Shown here: positions 16,723-25,416 of the stretch, piece by piece
Layout: the number at the start of each line of letters is the position of its first letter
How positions within the stretch are numbered: the first letter of the stretch is position 1
From: Rariglobus sp041662485
GTDB lineage: Bacteria > Verrucomicrobiota > Verrucomicrobiia > Opitutales > Opitutaceae
Direction: 5' to 3'
Assembly (NCBI GenBank): GCA_041662485.1
Contig: JBAZSJ010000002.1
Span: 1-64,000 of the forward strand
DNA length: 64,000 nucleotides
Program-made: the position numbers and the translations under genes
The notes under the pieces: model-generated
The model's database searches: none
What the model was told of the DNA's origin: nothing
Seen by the model: only the letters and a program-made list of their open reading frames with translations

Positions 16723-17379
16723 GTGAAGCACGCCTCCGTTCTCGCCCCCTCCATTCTGGCCGCCAACCACGCCCATCTCGCGGCGGGTGCCAGGACGGTC
16801 CAGGACCTCGGACTCAAGTGGGTCCACCTCGACATCATGGACGGCCACTTCGTGCCGAACTTCAGCTTCGGCCCCCAGACGGTGGCCGCGTTGCGCAAGG
16901 GCTCGTCTCTCTTTTTCGACACGCACCTGATGCTCGACGAGCCGCACCGTTACATCGAGGCCTTCGCCAAGGCCGGCTCCAACCTCATCAGCATCCACAT
17001 CGAGCCGTCCTACGACCACGCCGCCACGCTCGCACGCATCCATGCGCTCGGCTGCCAAAACGGCATCGTGCTCAACCCCGGCACACCCGCCGAGGCCATC
17101 GAGCCGTTCCTCGCCCAGGTCGATCTCGTGCTCGTCATGACCGTGCAACCGGGCTTCGGCGGACAACCCTTCCGCCGCGACATGCTTTCGAAAATCACCC
17201 AGATCGACCGCTGGCGCCAGGAACGCGCCCTATCGTTCCGTCTCGAAGTGGACGGAGGCATCGACCTCACCACCGGACACGAATGCCGCGTCGCCGGCGC
17301 CGACACCTTTGTGGCCGGCACGTCGTTCTTCGGCGCCACCGACCAACCCGCCGTGGTCAAGGCCGTCGCATCCTGGTGA
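16723..17379 (+). CDS. rpe: Ribulose-phosphate 3-epimerase
   Basis: A 218-residue TIM-barrel metalloenzyme that interconverts ribulose-5-phosphate and xylulose-5-phosphate. It shows LAPSILAANHAHL at the N-terminus, metal-site blocks HLDIMDGHFVPNFSFG and FDTHLMLDEP, the MTVQPGFGGQPF loop, and phosphate-binding VDGGI. I choose GTG 16723, which gives the normal family length and starts right before the first strand; an ATG at 16636 in frame would add 29 unrelated residues and overlap a repeat. Confidence 0.93.
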   Translation: MKHASVLAPSILAANHAHLAAGARTVQDLGLKWVHLDIMDGHFVPNFSFGPQTVAALRKGSSLFFDTHLMLDEPHRYIEAFAKAGSNLISIHIEPSYDHAATLARIHALGCQNGIVLNPGTPAEAIEPFLAQVDLVLVMTVQPGFGGQPFRRDMLSKITQIDRWRQERALSFRLEVDGGIDLTTGHECRVAGADTFVAGTSFFGATDQPAVVKAVASW

Positions 17380-17390
17380 TCCATTTTACA

Positions 17391-17942
17391 ATGAAACAAT
17401 ATCACACATTCTGGCGGCGCACAGGCGCCCTTTTCATAGACGGGCTGGTGTTCTCGCCGCTCACCGCTGCGCCCATTGTCATGATGACAGTCGGGCACGG
17501 CATCGGTTTTGCCACCTACCTCGCTCTGAGCATGCTCACGACCGTGATCATGGCATCCTACTTCATCATCATGCCGGCTCTCCGGGGACAAACCCTCGGC
17601 AAGATGGCCACCGGCGTCCGCATCGTGAAAATCGACGGCGGCGCAATCACCGCAAAAGAGGCATTCCTGCGCTATCTTCCCGGATTGGTGATCGGCGTCC
17701 TGATTTCCATTCCCACGTTTATCTGGCTCTCCGGCCGGCCCACCATCGACATGGCTTCCATGAGCGCGCTGCCGCAGTGGATAAACTGGATCAACGGAAT
17801 CTGGTTTCTTGCCGAGCTGATCACCGTTCTCTGCAATCCGCGCCGCAGGGCCATCCACGATTTCGTCGCCGGCACCGAAGTTGTCGTCATCACAGCCCTG
17901 CCCTCCGTGGATGATACGCCGCCAGCGCTGACCTCCGCCTGA
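17391..17942 (+). CDS. RDD-family membrane protein
   Basis: A 183-residue inner-membrane protein with the RDD signature (WRRTGALFIDGLVFSPL, Arg and Asp in the first helix), QTLGKMATGVRIV in the loop and a third or fourth membrane helix near NGIWFLAELITV. The cytoplasmic LCNPRRRAIHDFVAGT at the end is also typical. Some RDD proteins move Na+ or protons, but function is generally unknown. Start ATG 17391 is 11 bases after rpe. Confidence 0.85.
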   Translation: MKQYHTFWRRTGALFIDGLVFSPLTAAPIVMMTVGHGIGFATYLALSMLTTVIMASYFIIMPALRGQTLGKMATGVRIVKIDGGAITAKEAFLRYLPGLVIGVLISIPTFIWLSGRPTIDMASMSALPQWINWINGIWFLAELITVLCNPRRRAIHDFVAGTEVVVITALPSVDDTPPALTSA

Positions 17943-17958
17943 TCGAGTGTCGGAAGAA

Positions 17959-18064
17959 GTAGGAGCCTGTTTGCAGGCGATGGCTTGGTGGAGGACGGAC
18001 CTCCCGGTCCGTCTCGCCTGACTTGCGCCGACGTCCCATACGGTCGGACCGGGATGTCCGATCT
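17959..18064. repeat. Composite repeat block
   Basis: Holds one half-copy of the GTAGGAGCCTGTTTGCAGGC element (17959-17981; full inverted pair at 42398) and then a palindrome GACGGACCTCCCGGTCCGTC (17994-18013), identical to the one at 41442. A diverged inverted partner GGTCGGACCGGGATGTCCGA lies at 18042-18061. It fills the gap between the convergent RDD and binding-protein genes. Confidence 0.65.
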
Positions 18065-18070
18065 CCTTCC

Positions 18071-19687
18071 CTACTTCGCCTTCTCCGCCAGCTCCTCCGC
18101 CTTCAGGTATTGGCGGCGGAACCGGTTGCCCAGCTCGTTGGCGAGATTGATTTCGTCCACCTTGTTTTTCGACGCGAGCGCCGCCTTGATGCGTCCGCTC
18201 GCGATCTCGTAATCCACCGCCGAAACATCCTCGAACACCGCCAGCGCCTCGGGAGGCATCCCCGCATCGGCCAGCGCGCGCCAGGCTTTCTTCAGCTCCG
18301 GCTGGGTGTCCAGGCACATCACGCGAACCACAAACGCCAGCTCGCGAAAAAGCCGCCCCGTCCACTGCGGCCGGTAAATCAACCGCTCCTGCGACGCATA
18401 GGGCAGTTCATCCGGATCGCTCCGCAACTCCGCCACGCCGGGAATCTCATAAAAATCCTTCCTCACCGGCAGCCGGCGCAGCGCAAAATACTCCGGACCT
18501 CCGGGCGCACCCGCCTTCAGATTCCAAAGTTTCTGCCCCTCCATCGTCAGCGTGAACTCGATGAAGGCGACCGCAACCTCGGGATGCGGCGCGCCCCTCA
18601 TGAGCGCGATCGGATCGACCGAGGCCACCGCTCCGCCCGTCGGGGTCACGTAACTCATCCGGTCGTCCGCGCCTCTCCGCCGCACCGCCTCCTGCTGCTG
18701 CCGCCCGTAGAAATCAATGCACATGCCCGTCGCGCAATCGCCGGCCGCCACGTCCACCGGCACCTTTTGGGCCGAATCGGTAAAATAACGGGCATTGGCA
18801 CCGATGGCCTGCAGCAGGCGCAACCCCGTCACCCACCCCTCGTGCACCGCTTGTTTTTCAAGGTCCGCCGCAGGCGCCGCCGGGTTGGCCGCCTGCAGTT
18901 CCAGCAAGCGCTTCTGCATCTGCTGTTGGACGACGTTTTCGAAGGCCTTGTTGATGGATCCGCTCTTCGTCGGATCGGCCAGCGCCACCTCCCCAAACAA
19001 ACGGGTGTCCTTCAGATCCTCCCATTGGGCCGGCGCCTTGCCGATGCCAAGCCGGCGCAGCGAATCACGGTTGCTGCTTATTCCAAACGAACTCAGCACC
19101 GTGCCCACCCAGCGGCCTTCCCTGTCCCAATACTCCTCTCCGGCGAACGTCCTTGGGATCACCGCGTCCGTGAACCACTCCGGATGTTGTTTGATGATCC
19201 CGCTGTCCACGATCCGCCCGGCCTGCGCCTGGCTCGAAAAATCATATGCGCCGCCGCCCCAGAAAAGATCCAGTCCGCTGCCCACGTTGGACGCCAGAAA
19301 CGTCGCCCGCGCCTCGCGCGCTTCCGCCGATGCGTCGGCCGGCAGACGCCCGTTGGCGAAGGAGGTCAGCACCTCGTTGTTCCACTTTTTGTGCAGCGTG
19401 TTGACCCAGTGGTTCTCGAAGGAGGCGACGTATTCTCCGTTGATGTAGCGGGCGATCTCGGACGTGCCGCCGATGAGTCGCCAATCAATCACCGCCGTGC
19501 GTCCGGTGCGCTCCTTATACCAGCCGCTGAAAGCCCGCGCGAACTCGTGGCGGATGGCTTCGTTGTGAGGGGTGATGATGACCAGCGTGTCGTCGGCGCG
19601 CCCCGCGGCCTCCTGCTTCGGACGCAGGGCGAACGGAAGCGCCAGGGTGACCACCAGAAGCAGGATGATGACCGCCGTTTTTAACAT
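18071..19687 (-). CDS. ABC transporter extracellular solute-binding protein (ferric type)
   Basis: A 538-residue exported binding protein: an N-terminal hydrophobic signal/anchor (about residues 3-20, LKTAVIILLLVVTLALPFAL) and a two-lobed periplasmic domain starting LVIITPHNEAIRHEF. The pattern matches family 1 binding proteins of iron/thiamine/spermidine importers, though it is longer than most (320-350) with an extended C-terminal half. It sits 18 bases downstream of the ATPase. Its permease is most likely the two-domain protein at 5086, which is missing here. Confidence 0.8.
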   Translation of the reverse strand: MLKTAVIILLLVVTLALPFALRPKQEAAGRADDTLVIITPHNEAIRHEFARAFSGWYKERTGRTAVIDWRLIGGTSEIARYINGEYVASFENHWVNTLHKKWNNEVLTSFANGRLPADASAEAREARATFLASNVGSGLDLFWGGGAYDFSSQAQAGRIVDSGIIKQHPEWFTDAVIPRTFAGEEYWDREGRWVGTVLSSFGISSNRDSLRRLGIGKAPAQWEDLKDTRLFGEVALADPTKSGSINKAFENVVQQQMQKRLLELQAANPAAPAADLEKQAVHEGWVTGLRLLQAIGANARYFTDSAQKVPVDVAAGDCATGMCIDFYGRQQQEAVRRRGADDRMSYVTPTGGAVASVDPIALMRGAPHPEVAVAFIEFTLTMEGQKLWNLKAGAPGGPEYFALRRLPVRKDFYEIPGVAELRSDPDELPYASQERLIYRPQWTGRLFRELAFVVRVMCLDTQPELKKAWRALADAGMPPEALAVFEDVSAVDYEIASGRIKAALASKNKVDEINLANELGNRFRRQYLKAEELAEKAK

Positions 19688-19705
19688 CGCTCGGGTTTCC
19701 GTCCG

Positions 19706-20776
<1,071 letters not shown>

Positions 20777-21092
20777 TCGCAATGGGTCCGATACCCCGAA
20801 GCTTGCTTCGGCTTGGTTGGTGTAGCCGCGAGCGCCAGCGAGTGGACGATTGACTCGCTGGCGCTCGCGGCTACCAGAATCGAAAAATGTGATGACGACA
20901 TGACAGGTGGTTTGATCAAGATCCTCTGGGCTTGCCCCGAGGATCTTTACTCGGCGCGGCCCCGGTTGGGCACGGGGAAACAAGATTTGCCCCCCGTTTA
21001 AGTCAACGGCGACGCCTTGTAAAAGTTGCGCGCCACCCCCACGAACCCCTTGCCCTGCGCCGCCCGACAGGGCACAAACCCAGTTTCCTCCC
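20777..21092. other. Gene-free stretch between the divergent ABC ATPase and hpt genes
   Basis: No gene is supported here. It contains a perfect inverted repeat (20822-20842 with 20854-20874; arms GTAGCCGCGAGCGCCAGCGA...), a second hairpin AAGATCCTC/GAGGATCTT (20919-20927, 20939-20947) and C-rich sequence leading to hpt. The region must contain promoters for both directions but I cannot identify them. Confidence 0.55.
20822..20874. repeat. Perfect 21-bp inverted repeat
   Basis: Arms at 20822-20842 and 20854-20874 are exact reverse complements separated by 11 bases. It begins GTAG and ends CTAC like the other repeats at 21688, 42398, 45991 and 46541, which suggests one mechanism spreads them. 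Confidence 0.7.
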
Positions 21093-21668
21093 ATGACCAA
21101 GGCCGCCTCCTTTCCCCTCCACGCCGATTTGGAGACCGTGCTCGTATCGGAAAAAGACATCAAAAAACGCGTCAAGAAACTCGGCGCCGAGATCGCGTCC
21201 GCCTACGGCAACGAGGAGATCACCGTCGTCTCCATCATCAACGGCGCCATCCTGTTCACCGCCGACCTCCTGCGCGAGATTCCCAATCCCATCCGTCTGG
21301 ATTGCATCCGCATCGCCAGCTACCGCAACGACACCAAGTCGCACGGCAAGCCCCAGCTTCTCCAGAGCCTCACCCTCGACATCAGCAACCGCCACGTGCT
21401 GCTGATCGACGACATTCTCGACACGGGAAAAACCTTTTCGGTGGTCGTGGACATGATCCAGAAGCTCAATCCCGCCAGCCTCCGCACCTGCGTGCTCCTC
21501 GACAAACGCGGCCGCCGCGAGGTCGATTTCGAGGCCGATTTCGTGGGTTTTCAGATACCCGATAAATTCGCAGTCGGCTACGGCCTGGATTTCGCCGAAC
21601 GCTACCGCAATCTCCCCTGTATCGGCGTGCTCAAGCCCCAGCTTCAAAATCCGCCCGAGTGGGCGTAA
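21093..21668 (+). CDS. hpt: Hypoxanthine phosphoribosyltransferase
   Basis: A 191-residue type I phosphoribosyltransferase of purine salvage (hypoxanthine/guanine to IMP/GMP). The PRPP loop LLIDDILDTGKT is at about residues 105-116. The N-terminal half has VVSIINGAILFTADLLREI and the flexible-loop RIASYRNDTKSHGKP. DKFAVGYGLDFAERYRNLP near the C-terminus is the usual Mg/base-binding end. Monocistronic; a repeat block follows. Confidence 0.93.
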   Translation: MTKAASFPLHADLETVLVSEKDIKKRVKKLGAEIASAYGNEEITVVSIINGAILFTADLLREIPNPIRLDCIRIASYRNDTKSHGKPQLLQSLTLDISNRHVLLIDDILDTGKTFSVVVDMIQKLNPASLRTCVLLDKRGRREVDFEADFVGFQIPDKFAVGYGLDFAERYRNLPCIGVLKPQLQNPPEWA

Positions 21669-21687
21669 CGCGGTCGCGCTGCAACTG

Positions 21688-21837
21688 TAGGAGGCTTTAC
21701 GCCGCGATGACGCGCGCAGCGCGCCTCCGGAATCGCGGCATAAAGCCGCTCCTATACTGCCAGTCTTCGCACATCCTCACGCCAGAGCGGTTCAACTAAA
21801 ACTGTATCGTGAAAGGAGGTCGGACCTCCCGGTCCGA
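21688..21837. repeat. Two repeat elements after hpt
   Basis: An inverted pair TAGGAGGCTTTACGCCGCGAT / ATCGCGGCATAAAGCCGC... (21688-21708 and 21732-21754) shares its inner GATGACGCGCGCAGCGCGC with the element at 46541-46642. It is followed by a TCGGACCTCCCGGTCCGA palindrome (21820-21837), a relative of those at 17994 and 41442. The 247-base gap up to 21916 holds no supported gene. Confidence 0.65.
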
Positions 21838-21916
21838 TCCGATTGAACGTCCTCTCAAAAATATCAAGACGGACCTGGAGCAACCGTCCTCCGTGCGGCC
21901 AATTGCGGCTACGGTT

Positions 21917-23317
21917 TTATTTTAAATGCTCCAGCGACTCCCGCACGGCTTTTTCAAGCTGGCGGATGTCGAAAGGCTTCCGGATCACCACATGATCCGC
22001 GAGCAGCGGATCGTCGGTGAGTGACCGCCCCGCGTGCGCCACCGTCGTGAAAAATGGCCGGATCGAGGGCTGCAGCTGCTTCGCCAAAAGCGCCAGGTCC
22101 ACGCCGCTCCCGCCCGCGCGCAGCTCGACCTCCGTCACCAGCCCGTCGAACGGACGCGACCGCAGCAGCACCATGCTTTCCTCGAGTTGCGAGCTCTTGA
22201 CCACGTCGTAGTGCCGGCCGAGCACCATCGCCAGCATATCGTTCACCGCCGGATAATCGTCATGGAGCAGCAGCACGCGGCGCAACAGTTCGTCCACCGG
22301 CTTCATCGCCTCGAGCGCCTGTCCAAGCACGCGCTCGGCGGAGGCGTCCGACGCCGTCACGACCGCCGCCCGAAGACCGGCCGCCGGCACCGTCTCGACC
22401 CAGCTCCGCAGCCGCGCCAGCACCTGCGCGCGATCCATCTCCGGCAGGACCAGCCCCACGCGAAACGCATCGTAGGGCCCCGCCAGCTCGCCCGGCTTGA
22501 GCAACGCTCGCAGCTCGGGCAGCCGCTGGAGCAGGCCCGATCCCACCAGCGTTGATTCCAGCAGCACAAAGGAAAGTTTCTGCCCCAGCCAGCGGCACCG
22601 GTAGAGCTCGCGTTGCAGGCCGTCGATCAACCGCACCTGCTCCGCCGTCATGTCCGTGAGCACCAGGGAGCGGGCCTGCCCGCCCTCCGCGGGCGGCGCG
22701 CCCGCCGTCCGCGACTCGCCGTAAACAAGCTTCCCGCCCGTGCGCAGATGGAACCTGGGCTGCGTCCGCCAATCGACGCCAAGAATCTCCGGAGCGAGCT
22801 GGTCCGCGACGGTTTCGATCGTCTTCGCGCCCAGCCATCGCAACGCGAGATCGTTGGCCAGCACCACCCGCCCGCCTTCGTCCGTCGCCAGCAATCCGAC
22901 CGGCGCAAGGTTCAGGACAAAAGCCATGATCTCCAGATTCCGCCGCACCTCCCCGTGCCGCAGCGCATGATCCAGCGCCGCCGCGACCACCGCGCCCAAG
23001 GCCGACAGCAGGTGCAGGTCCTCCGGTCCGAACGGACGCTCCGGCGTGCCGCCCGCGACGCGCAACACGCCGTGCATCTCCCCGCGTCCCGCCAGCGGCA
23101 GCGTGAGCTGGCCGGCCGCAAACACGTTGGCACCGGGCGCCCCCTCAAAAAGCTGGACCTGCGCGTCCTCGAAAAATCCCGCCTTGCCGAGCGCGCCCTC
23201 CAGCATCTCCGCAAACCGGCGGAAATCCGCGACGTGCCCGAAGGCGCGCGCCAGTTCGCGCAGGGCCGCGGGACCGGGAAGCACGACGCGAGTGGTGGAT
23301 TGGATGGGTTGGATCAT
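21917..23317 (-). CDS. GAF-PAS-receiver regulatory protein
   Basis: A 466-residue soluble signalling protein. The N-terminal GAF-like domain spans about 30-125 (LLSALGAVVAAALDHALRH helix at its end), a PAS-like domain about 140-210 (LAPVGLLATDEGGRVVLANDLALRWLG), and a receiver-like domain about 340-462 (RVLLLHDDYPAVNDMLAMVL... VIRKPFD). At the phosphoacceptor place it reads LVTEVEL, with Glu instead of Asp, so the receiver may be permanently active-like or not phosphorylated. There is no DNA-binding domain. Its ATG overlaps the kinase stop (ATGA), making it the third gene of the acyl-hydrolase/methyltransferase operon. Confidence 0.75.
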   Translation of the reverse strand: MIQPIQSTTRVVLPGPAALRELARAFGHVADFRRFAEMLEGALGKAGFFEDAQVQLFEGAPGANVFAAGQLTLPLAGRGEMHGVLRVAGGTPERPFGPEDLHLLSALGAVVAAALDHALRHGEVRRNLEIMAFVLNLAPVGLLATDEGGRVVLANDLALRWLGAKTIETVADQLAPEILGVDWRTQPRFHLRTGGKLVYGESRTAGAPPAEGGQARSLVLTDMTAEQVRLIDGLQRELYRCRWLGQKLSFVLLESTLVGSGLLQRLPELRALLKPGELAGPYDAFRVGLVLPEMDRAQVLARLRSWVETVPAAGLRAAVVTASDASAERVLGQALEAMKPVDELLRRVLLLHDDYPAVNDMLAMVLGRHYDVVKSSQLEESMVLLRSRPFDGLVTEVELRAGGSGVDLALLAKQLQPSIRPFFTTVAHAGRSLTDDPLLADHVVIRKPFDIRQLEKAVRESLEHLK

Positions 23318-25416
23318 GGCAGACAGGGTAAATGCACAAAAAACGTGGTCCCGCGACCCGCCTCACTGCTGACGGTAATGGCACCGCGATGGCCTTCCAC
23401 AATCCGTTTAACGATCGCGAGGCCAAGCCCCATTCCGCGTTTCTGTCCGTCGCCGGTGGCCTTCGTGGTGATGAACGGGTCGAAAATCCGCGCCCGCACG
23501 ACGTCATCGATGCCCGCGCCGTTGTCGGTCACGGACACGATCACCGTGCGTCCGCCCTCGTCGTCATTCACCAGCTTGTAGCCGACCGTCACCCTGGGCT
23601 CGGGCCTGCCCTCAAGCGCATGGATCGCGTTCTGGAAAAGATTGAGAAAAACCTGGAGCAGCTGGCTGTAGTTCCCGCTCACCAACACAACCTCCGTCTT
23701 GGGCGCGTCAAAAACGACGCCCGCCTGCATGAACTCGGGCCGGGCGATGTCGTAGACCCCGTTGATCACCTCCTGGATATCAACCGGGCTCGTCTTGACC
23801 TGGGCGTTGTCGGCAAACGCCGAGATGTTTTCGACGATGGTGGCGATGCGGCTCACGTCGCGCCCGACCACGCTCTTGAACTCGCGCCGAAACTCCGGAT
23901 CCGCCCCCTGCTCGCCGATCAGCTCGCTGAACGTGCGGATCGAAACGAGCGGGTTGCGTATCTCGTGCGCCAGCCCCGCCGCCAGGGTGCCAAGGGCGAT
24001 CAGCTTCTCGGCCTGGTTGGACTGCCGCTCCAGCTGGCGAGAACGCAAATTCAAACCAAGCTGAAGCGAAAGGGTTTCAAGAAGGGAAATCTCCGTATTT
24101 GTGAACAAAAAATTCGGTTTGCTCTGCCCCAACGCGAGAAACCCATAAAGAAAATTATCCGCATATATCGGCACCACGAGCTCTATGCCTGTCTCGCCAC
24201 GCAGGCGGACGATTTCATCGCGCTCACGCGCGGTTAATCTATTCTCCAGTTCATCCAAGAGCACCGCATGTTTCGACTCCTGCAATGATTTCATCAACGG
24301 CATGCTATCGCTGAATCGTCCGTTGTGTAATTGTTGCGATCTGGTTCCCGTTGCAGCCCTTAATGTAAACTTGGAATCAAATTCAAAACGCAAAAACAAC
24401 CCCACATTATCAAGCTCCAAAGCCTCGGCCACGGATTTGACCGTTTCCCTGAATATGGAGTCCACATCCTTGATCGAACTGATTTCATGGATCAGCTTCC
24501 ATAAGCGTCCTTGCCGTGTTGTTGCTTTGCCCAAGACACGCCGCTCCAAAACACCGTCTAATCGGCGGCGAAGCCAAGGAATGGGACCAAACAGTATGGC
24601 AGTGCTGACCAATGCGCCGCCCAAAACATTGAGATCAATTTGAAAAGATCTGCCCTGCCCCCAATCAATGAGCGCGACGACAACACCTTGAAAAACAACC
24701 ACAATGAGCGCAACCGCAGTATAAGTGACACCTCGTGCAATAAGGAGATTAAACTCCATCAGACGAAATCGGATAACCGCATAGCCCACCCCAATCATAT
24801 ACAGTGACACTAAAACATTGCCGACGGGAGGAACCGGCACGTCATACCACAGAAAATAATTGGTCGCACCTCCGATAAATCCGATCAGCGTAAAAACCAA
24901 TATATAGCGCAATTGGTTTCTGCGAAAGAACGACGCCTGCCTGAATGTCGTCATAAGCAAAAAGGCCGTGCGCATCAAAAAATAAAAGAAGAAAGTCAAA
25001 TAGGCCGGGTATAACATACCTGGCTTGGGCCAGAACGGAAACCAGCGATTGGGTTCAACGCGAGCCACAATCAACGGGGTAAACGACAAACCCGCCAAGA
25101 GAAGCGCAATACTATAGCCGGCAAAAAGCTCCCTGATTCCATCCGGTCGATTCGTCAACCGCAGGGTGAAATGAAAATAAAAAACAGGGATTACGATGGC
25201 CGCAGCCGAAAGGCATTGGCAGTAGATAAATGCCGTTTCTACATCACGAGATAACATCCAGCAGAAATAAAAACCGGACCAAACCGCCACACTAACCGTT
25301 ACCCATGTGAAAGTAAGTGTTTTCGAATCTCTCGGTTTTTTTGAAAAAATAGCTATCCCTAGCGTCAAGCTGGCAAGGACATTGACCAGAGAAGAAATTA
25401 GACCAAAATAAATCAC
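23314..25416 (-). CDS. Multi-TM sensor histidine kinase with GAF domain
   Basis: A 700-residue kinase. Residues 1-215 form about seven hydrophobic helices like the 7TM histidine-kinase sensor region, with two more at 231-251 and 266-283. A GAF-like domain spans about 310-455. Dimerisation/phosphoacceptor box AAGLAHEIRNPLVSI carries H484, and the ATPase has N596 (LFQNAIHA), DNGAGI (631-636) and GMGLGLAI (661-668). Start is GTG 25416, overlapping the upstream stop as GTGA. DNA is visibly AT-richer upstream of about 24045 (sensor part) than in the kinase core. PrsK-type kinases of PEP-CTERM systems have a similar layout and are the main alternative. Confidence 0.85.
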   Translation of the reverse strand: MIYFGLISSLVNVLASLTLGIAIFSKKPRDSKTLTFTWVTVSVAVWSGFYFCWMLSRDVETAFIYCQCLSAAAIVIPVFYFHFTLRLTNRPDGIRELFAGYSIALLLAGLSFTPLIVARVEPNRWFPFWPKPGMLYPAYLTFFFYFLMRTAFLLMTTFRQASFFRRNQLRYILVFTLIGFIGGATNYFLWYDVPVPPVGNVLVSLYMIGVGYAVIRFRLMEFNLLIARGVTYTAVALIVVVFQGVVVALIDWGQGRSFQIDLNVLGGALVSTAILFGPIPWLRRRLDGVLERRVLGKATTRQGRLWKLIHEISSIKDVDSIFRETVKSVAEALELDNVGLFLRFEFDSKFTLRAATGTRSQQLHNGRFSDSMPLMKSLQESKHAVLLDELENRLTARERDEIVRLRGETGIELVVPIYADNFLYGFLALGQSKPNFLFTNTEISLLETLSLQLGLNLRSRQLERQSNQAEKLIALGTLAAGLAHEIRNPLVSIRTFSELIGEQGADPEFRREFKSVVGRDVSRIATIVENISAFADNAQVKTSPVDIQEVINGVYDIARPEFMQAGVVFDAPKTEVVLVSGNYSQLLQVFLNLFQNAIHALEGRPEPRVTVGYKLVNDDEGGRTVIVSVTDNGAGIDDVVRARIFDPFITTKATGDGQKRGMGLGLAIVKRIVEGHRGAITVSSEAGRGTTFFVHLPCLP

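Noticed and set aside
20777..21092. A riboswitch for the ferric/thiamine-type transporter
   Set aside because: No THI-box or other conserved riboswitch core can be recognised; the only structures are a repeat and a simple hairpin.
23314..25416. PrsK kinase of an exosortase/PEP-CTERM polysaccharide locus
   Set aside because: The architecture is compatible, but no exosortase, PrsR-type regulator or exopolysaccharide gene is near, and the gene is coupled to the LuxD-like fusion. Kept as an alternative only.
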